In this document: piece by piece, positions 1-7,300 of the stretch
How positions within the stretch are numbered: position 1 is the stretch's first letter
Layout: the number at the start of each line of letters is the position of its first letter
NCBI GenBank assembly: GCA_035293845.1
Contig: DATGMB010000228.1
Location: 1-10,323 of the forward strand
Length of the DNA: 10,323 nucleotides
DNA from: DATGMB01 sp035293845
GTDB lineage: Bacteria > Acidobacteriota > Terriglobia > Bryobacterales > Bryobacteraceae
Direction: 5' to 3'
Translations under genes and position numbers: made by a program
The notes under the pieces: model-generated
The model's input: the letters and a program-made list of their open reading frames with translations, nothing else
Told to the model about the DNA's origin: nothing
The model's database searches: none

Positions 1-1
1 C

Positions 2-895
2 GAGGTCGCCGAGCAGATCATGGCGATGCCGGTGATCAAGGGCGTCAAGACGCGGGCGGAAAAGTTCGCGGGCGCGCTGCGCAGCTATTCGATCGAGGCC
101 ATGATGCAGAACGGCCTCGCGCTGCAGGCCGGCACCAGCCACGACCTGGGCCAGAACTTCGGCCGCGCCTTCGACGTGCAGTTCCAAAACCGCCAGGGGC
201 AACTGGAGCACGTCTGGCAGACGAGCTGGGGGGTGAGCACGCGCCTCATCGGCGGGCTGATCATGACGCACTCGGACGATAAGGGCCTGGTGCTGCCGCC
301 TAAAGTCGCGCCGGTTCCGGCCGTGCTGGTGCCCATATATCGCAAGGACGAGGAGCGAGCGCAGGTGATGGAAACGGCGGCGCGGATCGCGAAGGACCTC
401 GGCGCGAAGATCGACGACCGCGAGGGCCAGACGCCCGGAGCCAAGTTCTTCCACTGGGAGCGGCGCGGCGTGCCGGTGGTGCTCGAACTCGGACCGCGCG
501 ATGTGGCGGCGGGGAACATCGTGCTCAAGCGGCGCGATACCGGCGCCAAGGAAGTGGTGCCGCAGGCGCAGGCCGCTACGCGGCTGCCGTCGGTGCTGGA
601 GGAAATGCAGCGCTGCCTGTACGCGGCAGCGAAGGAACGGCTCAAGGCCAATACCGTGACCGCCAATTCGCTCGAAGAGGTCGAGGCCATCCTGCGCGAC
701 GCCAGCGCGGAAAAGGGCGGCGGCAAGTTCGTCATGGCCCACATCAAGGACGAGCCGGAGTGCGACGCACGCCTCAAAGAGTTCAAAGCTACGGTGCGGA
801 ACATCCCGCTGGTCGATGAATTCGACGGCCCCGGCAAGTGCATCGTGACGGGCGAGACCGTGGCCCAGCGGGCGGTGATCGCGAAGGCTTACTGA
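2..895 (+). CDS. proS: Proline--tRNA ligase, C-terminal part (archaeal/eukaryote-type ProRS), 5' end outside window
   Basis: Charges tRNA-Pro with proline in the cytoplasm (class II synthetase). The frame is open from base 2, so the gene begins before the window; about 297 residues are visible. Counting from the Met at base 20, the end of the catalytic core is clear: GTSHDLGQNFGRAF (38-51), VWQTSWGVSTR (65-75) and HSDDKGLVLPP (84-94), the motif 3 region of the archaeal/eukaryotic-type enzyme. A HGTP-type anticodon-binding domain follows (about 99-185), starting at VLVPIYRKDEE. The extra C-terminal domain of this subclass covers about 190-291 and ends in the family's characteristic terminal Tyr (AKAY). 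That domain often binds zinc through four Cys; only C248 and C274 are seen here, and the last CxxC position reads CIVT, so the zinc site looks degenerate. The bacterial-type editing insertion is not in the visible part. The TGA stop lies 5 bp from the end of a convergent gene. Confidence 0.95.
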   Translation, partial: EVAEQIMAMPVIKGVKTRAEKFAGALRSYSIEAMMQNGLALQAGTSHDLGQNFGRAFDVQFQNRQGQLEHVWQTSWGVSTRLIGGLIMTHSDDKGLVLPPKVAPVPAVLVPIYRKDEERAQVMETAARIAKDLGAKIDDREGQTPGAKFFHWERRGVPVVLELGPRDVAAGNIVLKRRDTGAKEVVPQAQAATRLPSVLEEMQRCLYAAAKERLKANTVTANSLEEVEAILRDASAEKGGGKFVMAHIKDEPECDARLKEFKATVRNIPLVDEFDGPGKCIVTGETVAQRAVIAKAY

Positions 896-900
896 TGGCG

Positions 901-1365
901 CTAAACTGCGGCGCGATTCCCTTCGGGCGCCGCGAACAACCGCGAGAACGAGAATGCAAACGGCGAAGGCCCGTGCCGCCGGTAGTGCTCCAAGCGTTCG
1001 CGGCCTTCCGCCACAGTCGGAATGTGGCCGGCCGGTATCCACCAGAGGCAGGCGATCGGGCCGTCGAGCTTCTCGAACCATTCCGCTCGCTGGCGCAGCA
1101 CGTCCATGTGCGCGGAACGATAGGTAAACTCGCGCAGAGTTTCCACCGATTCCCAGACCGACATGTTCACCATCATGCCCGGGTCGTCCGAATAGGGGAT
1201 ATCAGTGGCGTTTCCCGAAACCGACTGCAACCGCCAGACGAAACCGGGCGCGGAATCCGCGAGCCGATTAATGGTGTCGAGTTGGGAGACGAAGCCGGCG
1301 ACCTGAGGGTCGTCGAGCGGCGCCAGCAGGCGGCCGATGTTGATCTGGGCGAGGTGGTAGCGCAC
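901..1365 (-). CDS. DUF3291 family protein
   Basis: A 154-aa protein resembling the DUF3291 family, small cytoplasmic proteins of unknown function related in fold to antibiotic-monooxygenase-like (dimeric alpha/beta barrel) domains. The start MRYHLAQINIGRLLAPLDDP, the central NMSVWESVETLREFTYRSAH (residues 67-86) and the following WFEKLDGPIACLWWIPAGH are family-like: the W-x-S-x-E-x-L-R-x-F stretch, a conserved His after it, and a WW-P-G-H ending. No signal peptide or membrane segment is seen. The start is GTG at 1365, chosen because an AGGA (Shine-Dalgarno-like) sits 7 nt upstream and the family N-terminus begins exactly there. It follows the 90-aa zinc-ribbon-like gene by 46 bp on the same strand, so it may be the last gene of the citrate synthase transcript. 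It converges on proS with 5 bp between stops. No enzymatic activity can be assigned. Confidence 0.85.
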   Translation of the reverse strand: MRYHLAQINIGRLLAPLDDPQVAGFVSQLDTINRLADSAPGFVWRLQSVSGNATDIPYSDDPGMMVNMSVWESVETLREFTYRSAHMDVLRQRAEWFEKLDGPIACLWWIPAGHIPTVAEGRERLEHYRRHGPSPFAFSFSRLFAAPEGNRAAV

Positions 1366-1411
1366 GGAGCGATCCTACCATGCCGTGCAGAACCGGGCCG
1401 ACAACACCGCG

Positions 1412-1684
1412 CTACAGGAACGCCATCGTCTTCACGCCGGAGATGTCGAACCGCTTCCGGCAGCGCAGGTTCTTGCAGGCCACCTTATCATCTAGCAGCA
1501 CCATGTAGCTCTGCGCTTTGGCGAATTTGGCGCGGTCGCGCTCGTCGGCGCCGCCGGGGAGGCGGTCCTTCTTCTTGCGGACCATCCAGCGCAGATCGTA
1601 GCTTTCGGCCGTACGGCAGTACGGACAATTCAGCGTCGCCGGCTTCGTCGTTTCGGATTCCGTGTAGAACGCGCGCTCGTCCAT
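1412..1684 (-). CDS. Small double-CxxC (zinc-ribbon-like) protein, function unknown
   Basis: A 90-aa basic, soluble protein I do not recognise by name. It carries two cysteine pairs, C20-P-Y-C23 and C70-KNLR-C75, separated by a linker rich in Lys and Arg (RWMVRKKKDRL, 32-42). The pairs are the layout of a treble-clef or zinc-ribbon fold that could bind one zinc ion. The phrase CKNLRCRKRFDIS resembles the second knuckle of small ribbon proteins. No signal peptide or membrane segment is visible. Its ATG shares one base with the TGA of citrate synthase (TGATG), with a GGAG 5 nt before the ATG inside the upstream gene, so its translation is probably coupled to that of citrate synthase. A role in nucleic acid or protein binding is possible but is only inferred from the fold. 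The coupling and reasonable codon use argue that it is a real gene. Confidence 0.75.
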   Translation of the reverse strand: MDERAFYTESETTKPATLNCPYCRTAESYDLRWMVRKKKDRLPGGADERDRAKFAKAQSYMVLLDDKVACKNLRCRKRFDISGVKTMAFL

Positions 1685-2805
1685 CAGCGCTCCGCGATGG
1701 CGACCCAGGGCTGGCCGTCCGGCTTGCCTTTGTATTCGGCGCGCGGGCGGATTAGGCGATTGTTGTGGTACTGCTCCATCACGTGCGCCGTCCAGCCGGA
1801 CATGCGGCTGATGGCGAAGACCGGGGTGAACAGGTCGTCGGGGATGCCGAGCGAATAGTAGGTCGAGGCCGAGTAGAAATCGACGTTGGGGTTGAGGCCC
1901 TTCTCCTTCTTGACGGTCTCTTCCATGCGCTTGGACATGCGATAGAGCTTTTCGTGGCCGGTGCGCTTTCCCAGTTCCTCGGAGAGCACGCGCAGGTGCG
2001 TGGCGCGCGGGTCTTCGGTGCGGTAGACGCGGTGTCCGAAGCCGGGGATCTTGACCTTGCGGGCGAGCGTCTCTTCGACGCGCTGCGCGGCTTCCTCCTC
2101 GCTGGAGAGCGTCAGCAGCAGCCGGATCACGTCCTGGTTGGCGCCGCCGTGCAGCGGGCCCTTCAGCGCGCCGATGGCGCTGGTGATCGAGGAATAGATA
2201 TCGGAAAGCGTCGCCGCCGTGACGCGCGCGGCGAATGTCGACGCGTTCAGCTCGTGATCCGCGTGCAGGATCATCGCGACGTCGAAGGCGTGCTCCATGA
2301 CATCGTCGGGGCGCTTGCCCGTGAGCGTATAGAGGAAGTTCGCGGAGAATCCGAGCGCCGGATCGGCCTGGACCAGCGGCAGGCCCTTGCGCAGGCGATC
2401 GTAGGAGCTGACGATGTCGGCGGTCTTCGACATCAGCCGCACGGCCTTGCGGCGGTTGGCCTCCGGCGACATGTCCTGCGCCTCGGCGTCCTGCAGGCTG
2501 AGCATGGAGACGGCGGTGCGCAGCACGTCCATCGTGTTGGCTTTGGGATGGGCGCGGAGGAAATCGACGACCGGGCCGGGCAGGCCTCGCGCGGCAGCGA
2601 GTTCCTTGCGCAGCGCGTCGAGTTCGGCCTGCTTGGGCAGCCAGCCGTTCCAGAGGAGGAAGATCACTTCCTCGAAGCTGGCGTGATCCGCCAGTGTGTG
2701 AATGTTATAGCCGCGATAGCTGAGAATGCCCTGGTAGCCGTCGATATAACAAATCTCAGACTCGCCCGCGATGACCCCTTCCAACCCTGCCGTTGTCGTG
2801 CCCAT
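1684..2805 (-). CDS. gltA: Citrate synthase (short, type I-like form)
   Basis: Condenses acetyl-CoA and oxaloacetate to citrate, the entry step of the TCA cycle, in the cytoplasm. At 373 aa it matches the short citrate synthases of Gram-positive bacteria and archaea rather than the roughly 430-aa NADH-regulated enterobacterial form. The active-site parts are in order: HADHELNAS (181-189, H184), GPLHGGAN (216-223, H219), GFGHRVY with DPR (255-267, H258 and R267) and NVDFYSAS (307-314, catalytic D309). The N-terminus has the family phrase EGVIAGESEICYIDG followed by YRGY. The start ATG has GGAG 6 nt upstream. 2-Methylcitrate synthases share all these residues, so that activity cannot be excluded from sequence, but no prpB or prpD is seen nearby. 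The stop overlaps the start of the 90-aa gene by one base. Its promoter should lie in the repeat-rich gap at 2806-2978, where only a weak TAAAAT is visible. Confidence 0.93.
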   Translation of the reverse strand: MGTTTAGLEGVIAGESEICYIDGYQGILSYRGYNIHTLADHASFEEVIFLLWNGWLPKQAELDALRKELAAARGLPGPVVDFLRAHPKANTMDVLRTAVSMLSLQDAEAQDMSPEANRRKAVRLMSKTADIVSSYDRLRKGLPLVQADPALGFSANFLYTLTGKRPDDVMEHAFDVAMILHADHELNASTFAARVTAATLSDIYSSITSAIGALKGPLHGGANQDVIRLLLTLSSEEEAAQRVEETLARKVKIPGFGHRVYRTEDPRATHLRVLSEELGKRTGHEKLYRMSKRMEETVKKEKGLNPNVDFYSASTYYSLGIPDDLFTPVFAISRMSGWTAHVMEQYHNNRLIRPRAEYKGKPDGQPWVAIAER

Positions 2806-2978
2806 GATTCGCTCCGCGCGGACGGCCTGGTATGGTGCGGTCGTCCGGCACCTCCATGTTTTATTTTAGGCGCCGCATCGGGCGGCGGCGGTTCACAAAA
2901 CCGCGCCGCTCAGCGGCGGCATTTCCTCAAAGCGCCGCTTACAGCAGCTGCTTATTTCTAACCGCGCAACCGCGCCGC
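2806..2978. other. Repeat-rich intergenic gap upstream of citrate synthase
   Basis: This 173-bp gap lies between the end of the 147-aa membrane protein gene and the start of gltA, both on the minus strand. I see no coding sequence with family character in it. It holds short GC-rich direct and inverted repeats, a possible weak terminator, and, on the minus strand, a TAAAAT at 2868-2863 that could be a -10 element for gltA. No good -35 lies at the usual distance; a TTGTGA at 2898-2893 is about 24 bp away, which is too far. The promoter reading is therefore weak. Confidence 0.6.
2897..2918 (-). terminator. Possible weak intrinsic terminator after the skp / 147-aa gene group
   Basis: Read on the minus strand, CGCCGC (2918-2913) and GCGGCG (2909-2904) form a 6-bp all-GC stem with a 3-nt loop (TGA). 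CGG and then TTTT (2900-2897) follow. It lies about 60 nt past the stop of the 147-aa gene and before gltA. The T-run is short and three bases away from the stem, so efficiency would be modest. A competing 6-bp stem (2888-2893 with 2899-2904) overlaps it. Confidence 0.35.
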
Positions 2979-2981
2979 TTA
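2899..2981. repeat. Short GC-rich direct repeats (aaccgcgc x3; 12-mer x2; 10-mer x2)
   Basis: On the plus strand, aaccgcgc occurs at 2899-2906, 2960-2967 and 2968-2975; the last two are in perfect tandem. The 12-mer aaccgcgccgct occurs at 2899-2910 and 2968-2979, 69 bp apart. The 10-mer gcgccgctta occurs at 2932-2941 and 2972-2981, 40 bp apart. The right-hand copies reach the stop codon of the 147-aa gene. The repeats are read directly from the sequence. They may be protein-binding sites, remnants of slippage, or chance in GC-rich DNA. Confidence 0.6.
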
Positions 2982-3422
2982 TCGGGGCGCGGGACATCCG
3001 GGCAGCGGCGAAAACCCGATGGTCGTATCGTTCCGCTGCACCCAAAGCTTTTCTTCCTCTTTCTTTTTGCCGAAATCCACGGTGAGGATCACGCCGGAAC
3101 CGCACGAGCGGCTCTTGACGATACGAAAATTGCTCACGTCGGGGTGATCGCCCTGCGGACCCCAGTCGCGCAGGAAAGACTGGAACGGATAATTATGACG
3201 GTCTTCGGCGGTCTTCACCCACATGTTGTAAGCGCCCTGGTAATCGTGCGCCTGCAGACGCTCGAAGAACCGGGTTACCGCGCGTTCCTGGGAATAATTA
3301 TGAAAAATGAAGAACAGGATTCCCCCGGCCACCACGAGCGCGACCAGGGACAGCAGCGCAGTCTTGATGATGCGCTCCCGCTTTTCCTCGCCGGCGCCGT
3401 AGTGATCGAGATATCCTGCCAT
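2979..3422 (-). CDS. Single-pass membrane protein, conserved hypothetical
   Basis: A 147-aa protein I cannot name. A short charged N-terminus (MAGYLDHYGAGEEKRERIIK) is followed by one hydrophobic helix (about 20-40, ALLSLVALVVAGGILFFIF). The positive charges lie before the helix, so the remaining 105 or so residues should face the periplasm. This domain begins with an amphipathic stretch (SQERAVTRFFERLQAHDYQGAYNMW, about 44-68) reminiscent of the DUF4878 or NTF2-like 'small domain on a stalk' proteins, and then has beta-rich sequence with two Cys (C107, C143). The resemblance is an impression only. The gene starts 8 nt after the skp stop with no strong ribosome site, so it is almost certainly co-transcribed and may be translated by reinitiation. 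That context suggests a role at the envelope, which is an inference. The TAA stop lies within a 6-bp inverted repeat (2971-2976 with 2986-2991). Confidence 0.8.
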   Translation of the reverse strand: MAGYLDHYGAGEEKRERIIKTALLSLVALVVAGGILFFIFHNYSQERAVTRFFERLQAHDYQGAYNMWVKTAEDRHNYPFQSFLRDWGPQGDHPDVSNFRIVKSRSCGSGVILTVDFGKKKEEEKLWVQRNDTTIGFSPLPGCPAPR

Positions 3423-3430
3423 CGCGTTCT

Positions 3431-3955
3431 TTACTTCGCCGGGTAAGCCTTATCGTACGCGGCGGTGGCCTCGCTGGTGAGGTCGAGCGCCGGCTTGAAG
3501 TACAGCGTCGTCGAGGTGTCGACCACCAGGTCGAGCCCCTTCTCTTCCGCCAGCTTCTTGATGATTTCCTGCATTTTGGCGGAACTCTTGGAAAGCACGT
3601 CGTTCCGGTAGGCGGTGGCGTCGGCGTTCAGGTCGTCCTGCATGCGCTGCAGGTCGCGCTGCTTGCGTTGGCCTTGCGCCGTCAGATCCTGCTCGGCCGC
3701 CGGTGAGAGCTTGCCGGCCGAAGACTGGAGCTGCTGAGCGAGCGCGGCGATCTCCTTCTGCAGTTGGTCAATCTTATCCTGCCGAGGCTTGAAGGTGGCT
3801 TGCATCTGGGCATCGGCCTTGGTGATTTCAGCGGTCTTGAAGACGGCCTGCTGCAGGTTCACGACGCCCACTTTGGTTTGCGCCGGCGCGAGCTGCGCGA
3901 TGGCAAAAAGGGCGGAGCAGACCAGCAGCGGCCTGAGCCCGGAAACGACAGACAT
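3431..3955 (-). CDS. skp: Skp/OmpH-family periplasmic chaperone
   Basis: Skp-type trimers hold unfolded outer-membrane proteins in the periplasm on their way to the BAM complex. This 174-aa protein has a signal peptide (about 1-25, hydrophobic LLVCSALFAIAQL, likely cleaved after APA), then the first strand TKVGVVNLQQAVFKT (27-41), which is the family hallmark. A long Gln/Lys/Glu-rich coiled-coil hairpin (about 50-135) forms the tentacles, and a closing strand follows (GLDLVVDTS, 140-148). The usual length is 160-180 aa. The ATG at 3955 was chosen because the signal peptide begins there and AGGAG lies about 10 nt upstream. The frame stays open farther upstream, to about 4309, but that stretch overlaps groES in another frame, is Arg/Ser/Gly-rich and has no family character. 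In many bacteria skp follows bamA; here it follows groES and a TonB-dependent receptor instead. It is followed 8 nt later by a membrane protein gene. Confidence 0.9.
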   Translation of the reverse strand: MSVVSGLRPLLVCSALFAIAQLAPAQTKVGVVNLQQAVFKTAEITKADAQMQATFKPRQDKIDQLQKEIAALAQQLQSSAGKLSPAAEQDLTAQGQRKQRDLQRMQDDLNADATAYRNDVLSKSSAKMQEIIKKLAEEKGLDLVVDTSTTLYFKPALDLTSEATAAYDKAYPAK

Positions 3956-3976
3956 GTGAGACAAACTCCTGAATGG

Positions 3977-4006
3977 GGTGTGTTTGAAGATACAGGTTAA
4001 CACACC
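3977..4006. repeat. Inverted repeat between groES and skp
   Basis: ggtgtgtt (3977-3984) and aacacacc (3999-4006) are perfect 8-bp complements around a 14-nt loop. On the minus strand the hairpin begins on the last base of the groES stop codon and ends about 13 nt before the skp ribosome site. There is no T-run after it, so it does not look like a standard terminator. A processing or stability hairpin, or a partial read-through control between the two genes, is possible. Confidence 0.5.
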
Positions 4007-4293
4007 TACTCGACGACCCCGAGAATCTCGTCTTCCCGCAGCACCAGATAGTCTTCGTTTTCGATCCGGATCTCCGATCCGGAGTACTTGCCGAAGAGAA
4101 TCCGGTCTCCTGCCTTGACTTCGGGGGGAACCCGCTGGCCGTTCTCGAGCAGCTTGCCGTTGCCGACGGCCTTCACCACAGCCTGCTGCGGCTTTTCCTT
4201 CGCGGTATCGGGAATGATGATGCCGCCGACCTTGGCCTCGCCTTCGTCGAGACGGCTGACCAGCACGCGATCGTGTAGAGGACGCAGACTCAT
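4006..4293 (-). CDS. groES: Co-chaperonin GroES (solitary, no adjacent groEL)
   Basis: Forms the heptameric lid of the GroEL chamber, which folds cytoplasmic proteins. The 95-aa length is typical. It begins with the family phrase LRPLHDRVLV (3-12). The mobile loop (about 16-34) carries GGIIIPDTAKEKPQ (23-36), whose hydrophobic IIIP contacts GroEL. VKAVGNGK (40-47) and the end AGDRILFGKYSGSEI...DYLVLREDEILGVV (61-94) are also standard. No key segment is missing, so it should be functional. It has no groEL on either side: the receptor gene ends 49 bp upstream and skp begins 50 bp downstream. No CIRCE element and no strong Shine-Dalgarno sequence (ACCCTCAAACC before the ATG) are seen. It could be an additional groES copy or a product of gene order scattering; the window cannot tell which. 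Confidence 0.95.
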   Translation of the reverse strand: MSLRPLHDRVLVSRLDEGEAKVGGIIIPDTAKEKPQQAVVKAVGNGKLLENGQRVPPEVKAGDRILFGKYSGSEIRIENEDYLVLREDEILGVVE

Positions 4294-4315
4294 GGTTTGA
4301 GGGTAACACAGGCCC

Positions 4316-4336
4316 CGCGGCCGAGGCTCCGCCGCG
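4316..4336. repeat. Small GC-rich inverted repeat between receptor gene and groES
   Basis: cgcggc (4316-4321) and gccgcg (4331-4336) are 6-bp complements with a 9-nt spacer, in the 49-bp gap after the receptor stop. No T-run follows on the minus strand, so an intrinsic terminator is not supported. It may weakly reduce read-through into groES or be chance. Confidence 0.35.
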
Positions 4337-4342
4337 TCATCG

Positions 4343-7300
4343 TTACCACACCAGTTTGACAGCCGATTCCAGCCGCCGCGGCGTATTCGCCTGCGTTCCG
4401 ATCTCCCCGAACGAGGACGACGTCACGGTGGTCGTGGGAGCGCCGAAGGTCACGCGGTTGCTGGCATTGAAGGCCTCCAGGCGGACCTGGAGATACGCCC
4501 TCTCGTGAAACCGGAAGTCCTTGGTCATCGAGAGATCGAGCTGCCGGGTCGAATCGCGGCGCAAGTTGTTGAACTGGTTATCCAGCGTGCGGATGTTGTA
4601 GGCGAGTTGCGCCGAACTGGCAATCACGAATTGCGCGATGTCGAAAGCGTTGCCGTTCGGCTGGTGCGCGTTGTAGCTCAGCGGACCGCCCAGGTAAATG
4701 TAGTTGCCCCAGCCGAGCGGCGGTCCCGACTGCAGGGTGAGGACGCCGCTCAGTCCCCAGCCGCCCGCAATGCCGTCCAGCAGGCGCGAATGCAGGTCAA
4801 GCGCGCGTCCGCGCCCGACCGGCAGGGCGTAGGTCGCGGCCATCACATCACGCAGCGGCCGGGAATCGCTCGAAATTCGCTTCTCCGGCGCCGGGTCGGA
4901 ATCGTTCAGGTAGGCGGTGCGGTCCGTCAGGCGGTTCCACGTGAAATTGTTCAGCAGGGTCAGGCTGTTCGAATAGCGCTTCTGCAGCCGGATATTCGCG
5001 CTCTCGTAATACGAACTGCCCGCCGGGTTTTCTTCCATGATGACGCCGTTGGCCGGCGTGCCGGGCGTGGGGACCGCCGGTACGGCATACTGCGGGAACG
5101 GAATCAGAAGCTGCCCCAGCGCGACCGTGGACCCGTTCAGGGCGCTCGAATTGGGGAGCAGTCCTTTGAATGGATTGGGCACCGGATTCGTGCTGAGGAG
5201 GCTCACCGCCGCGCTGTCCCGCACGAGCGACGTGCTCAGGTACTTCCGTGGAATGTAGTCGAGCTGGGTCGCGATCGGCAAATGGTTGGCGCGATTGCCG
5301 ATGTATGCCACTTCCAGAACGAACTGCTTCGGCAATGCACGCTGGACGCTGAGTTCCCAGCGGACCACGTACGGGTTTCGCAAATGGGGGTTCACGAACA
5401 CGATCGACGAGCCCAGGTTCGTGCTGTAGCCCCCGGCCGCGCCTGCCGGCTGCAGGATTCCGTTGGGGAACGGGTTGGAAATCGTTGCCGCCGGCGTCAG
5501 ATAGTTGTTGTTCGTCACCGTCATATTGGTGGTCTGGCTGAAGCCCGGCTGGTTCAATGTAGCGAACGGATTGTTGCTCCCGCCCACGGCCGGCACGCTG
5601 CCGGAAACTGGAAGCTGAATCGGGTCGACCAGTACGCCGGCCCCTCCCCGAATCACGGTCTTGCCGCCCAATGCCGCCGGCGTCCAGGCAAAACCCGCGC
5701 GCGGGCTGAAGATTTTCGACTCCGTGTGGTAGATCGCCGGGGCGCTGCTCGCGGCAAACGTCGGTCCGCCCACGGCATGGAACTGGCTGGCCGGCAGCAG
5801 CGCGTTCGGATTGGCCGCATAGGCCGCGGATGCCGCCGCCGAAATCGAATTGGCCGCCGTCGGGTCGAACCCGTTGAGCGAGCGGTTCCAGCGCTCGTAT
5901 TCGGGGAAATCGTGTTCCCACCGGACCCCGAGGCTCAACGTAAGATTCGGCTTGACCTTCCAATCGTCGTTGAAGAAGAATCCGGCGTATTTGGCCTGCA
6001 CCGTATCCTGCGTATTCAGGTCGATGCTCCCGGTCGTCGGCAGGCCCAGCAGAAAGGCCGCGAATTCCTGGCCCACGGGTGAACCCGTGTTGCTGAGCGC
6101 CGGATTATTCGTCCAGTTCGAATTGAAGCCGTAGCTCCCGGAGGGATTGCCAAACGTGTAGCCGCTCCAGCGGTACTCCCGCAGGTCCGCGCCCGCCTTC
6201 CACGTATGGTTGCCGTGGATTTTCACCACATCGCCGAAGATCTGGAAAATGTCGCTGTAATTCGTGCTGTCGCCGTTATACCCGAGCGGCTCGAACGTGC
6301 TCCGTGCGCCGCCGGATACCGAATTCGTGACGGTGGAGCCGGTGCCCGCCGAAGCGAACGTGATGTAGGGCAGCATCCGGAACTTGCTGTTGGCATCGAT
6401 GTTCGGCGGGAAGCCGAGGGATGCCGGGTCGATTCCGTCCGCCGGCGAGGAGTGATTCTCGATGAACCGCGTCCAGCTCCCGCGCACGTCGGCGAACAGG
6501 GTTGGAGAGATGCTGTACACATCATCCGCCATCGCTCCCTGATTGATGCGGTACAGGTAATTGCCCGTCGCGGGATTGTTGAAGAAATTGTTCTTGTTCT
6601 GGGCACGATAATTATGGTGGACATCGAATGCCAATTTGTTCCTGTCGCTGAGGTTGATGTCCAGCCGCCCCATCTCGTTGTCGTAGCCGTCGCTGTCCAC
6701 CGCATTGATGATGAAGTTCTGCGAGCCGTTGGCCAGGCCCGGCCAATTGGGTTCCGGGTAGTACTTCAGCAGCGCCTGGGCAATCGGATTGATGCGGCTG
6801 GCGGGAATCACGTTATTGGGGAAGGGCGTACGCGAAACCGCCGCCCCCGAGAGCACTCCCGTCGCCGGATCGTAGATCGTGTACTGGCCGCCCGCCTTGA
6901 GCAGCGCCGAAAAATCTCCGCCCCGCTCGGCATCGGTAGGCACGGTGGCGAAGTTTTCCGGGTTGCCGGTTTCAAGCGGCGAATTAGCCGGGTCGGAATC
7001 CCGCATGCCCTCATAGGCAAACAGCCAGAAAACCTTGTTGCGGCCATTGAACAGCTTCGGCAGGTAGATCGGACCGTTCGCCATCGCTCCGTACTGGTTC
7101 TGGTGGTATGGCGGACGGGGCTGGTTCTTCGCATTATTGAAAAAGCTGTTGGCGTCGACCACCGAAGTCTGGTTGTAGATCCATGAGGCGCCGTGGAGGC
7201 CGTTCGTTCCGCCTTTCGTGATCACGTTGATCGTGCCGCCCATCGTGTGCCCGTATGCCGCGTCCATATCGAATGTGTTCACTCGCACCTCGGTCACCGC

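Noticed and set aside
838..1755. Open frame of 305 codons on the plus strand across DUF3291 and the zinc-ribbon gene
   Set aside because: Arg/Pro/Ser-rich shadow; starts inside proS; the minus strand has recognisable proteins with ribosome sites.
1765..2961. Open frame of 398 codons on the plus strand opposite citrate synthase
   Set aside because: No recognisable motif, and citrate synthase is complete on the other strand with all active-site residues.
2893..3105. 70-codon minus-strand frame crossing the repeat-rich gap
   Set aside because: Mostly an out-of-frame read of the 147-aa gene and of the repeats; no ribosome site or family character.
3956..4309. N-terminal extension of the skp frame to 4309
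   Set aside because: It overlaps groES in another frame, is low-complexity Arg/Gly/Ser sequence, and the true signal peptide and ribosome site are at 3955.
4848..5963. Alternative 371-codon minus-strand frame within the receptor gene
   Set aside because: Out-of-frame shadow of the receptor, rich in Arg/Gly/Pro/Gln, no domain features.
4505..6082. Long open frame (525 codons) on the plus strand opposite the receptor gene; similar ones at 6206-7186 and 7193-7660
   Set aside because: Arg/Val/Gly-rich with no family character. The opposite frame encodes a continuous, well-recognised receptor. Such shadows are expected from GC-rich third positions.
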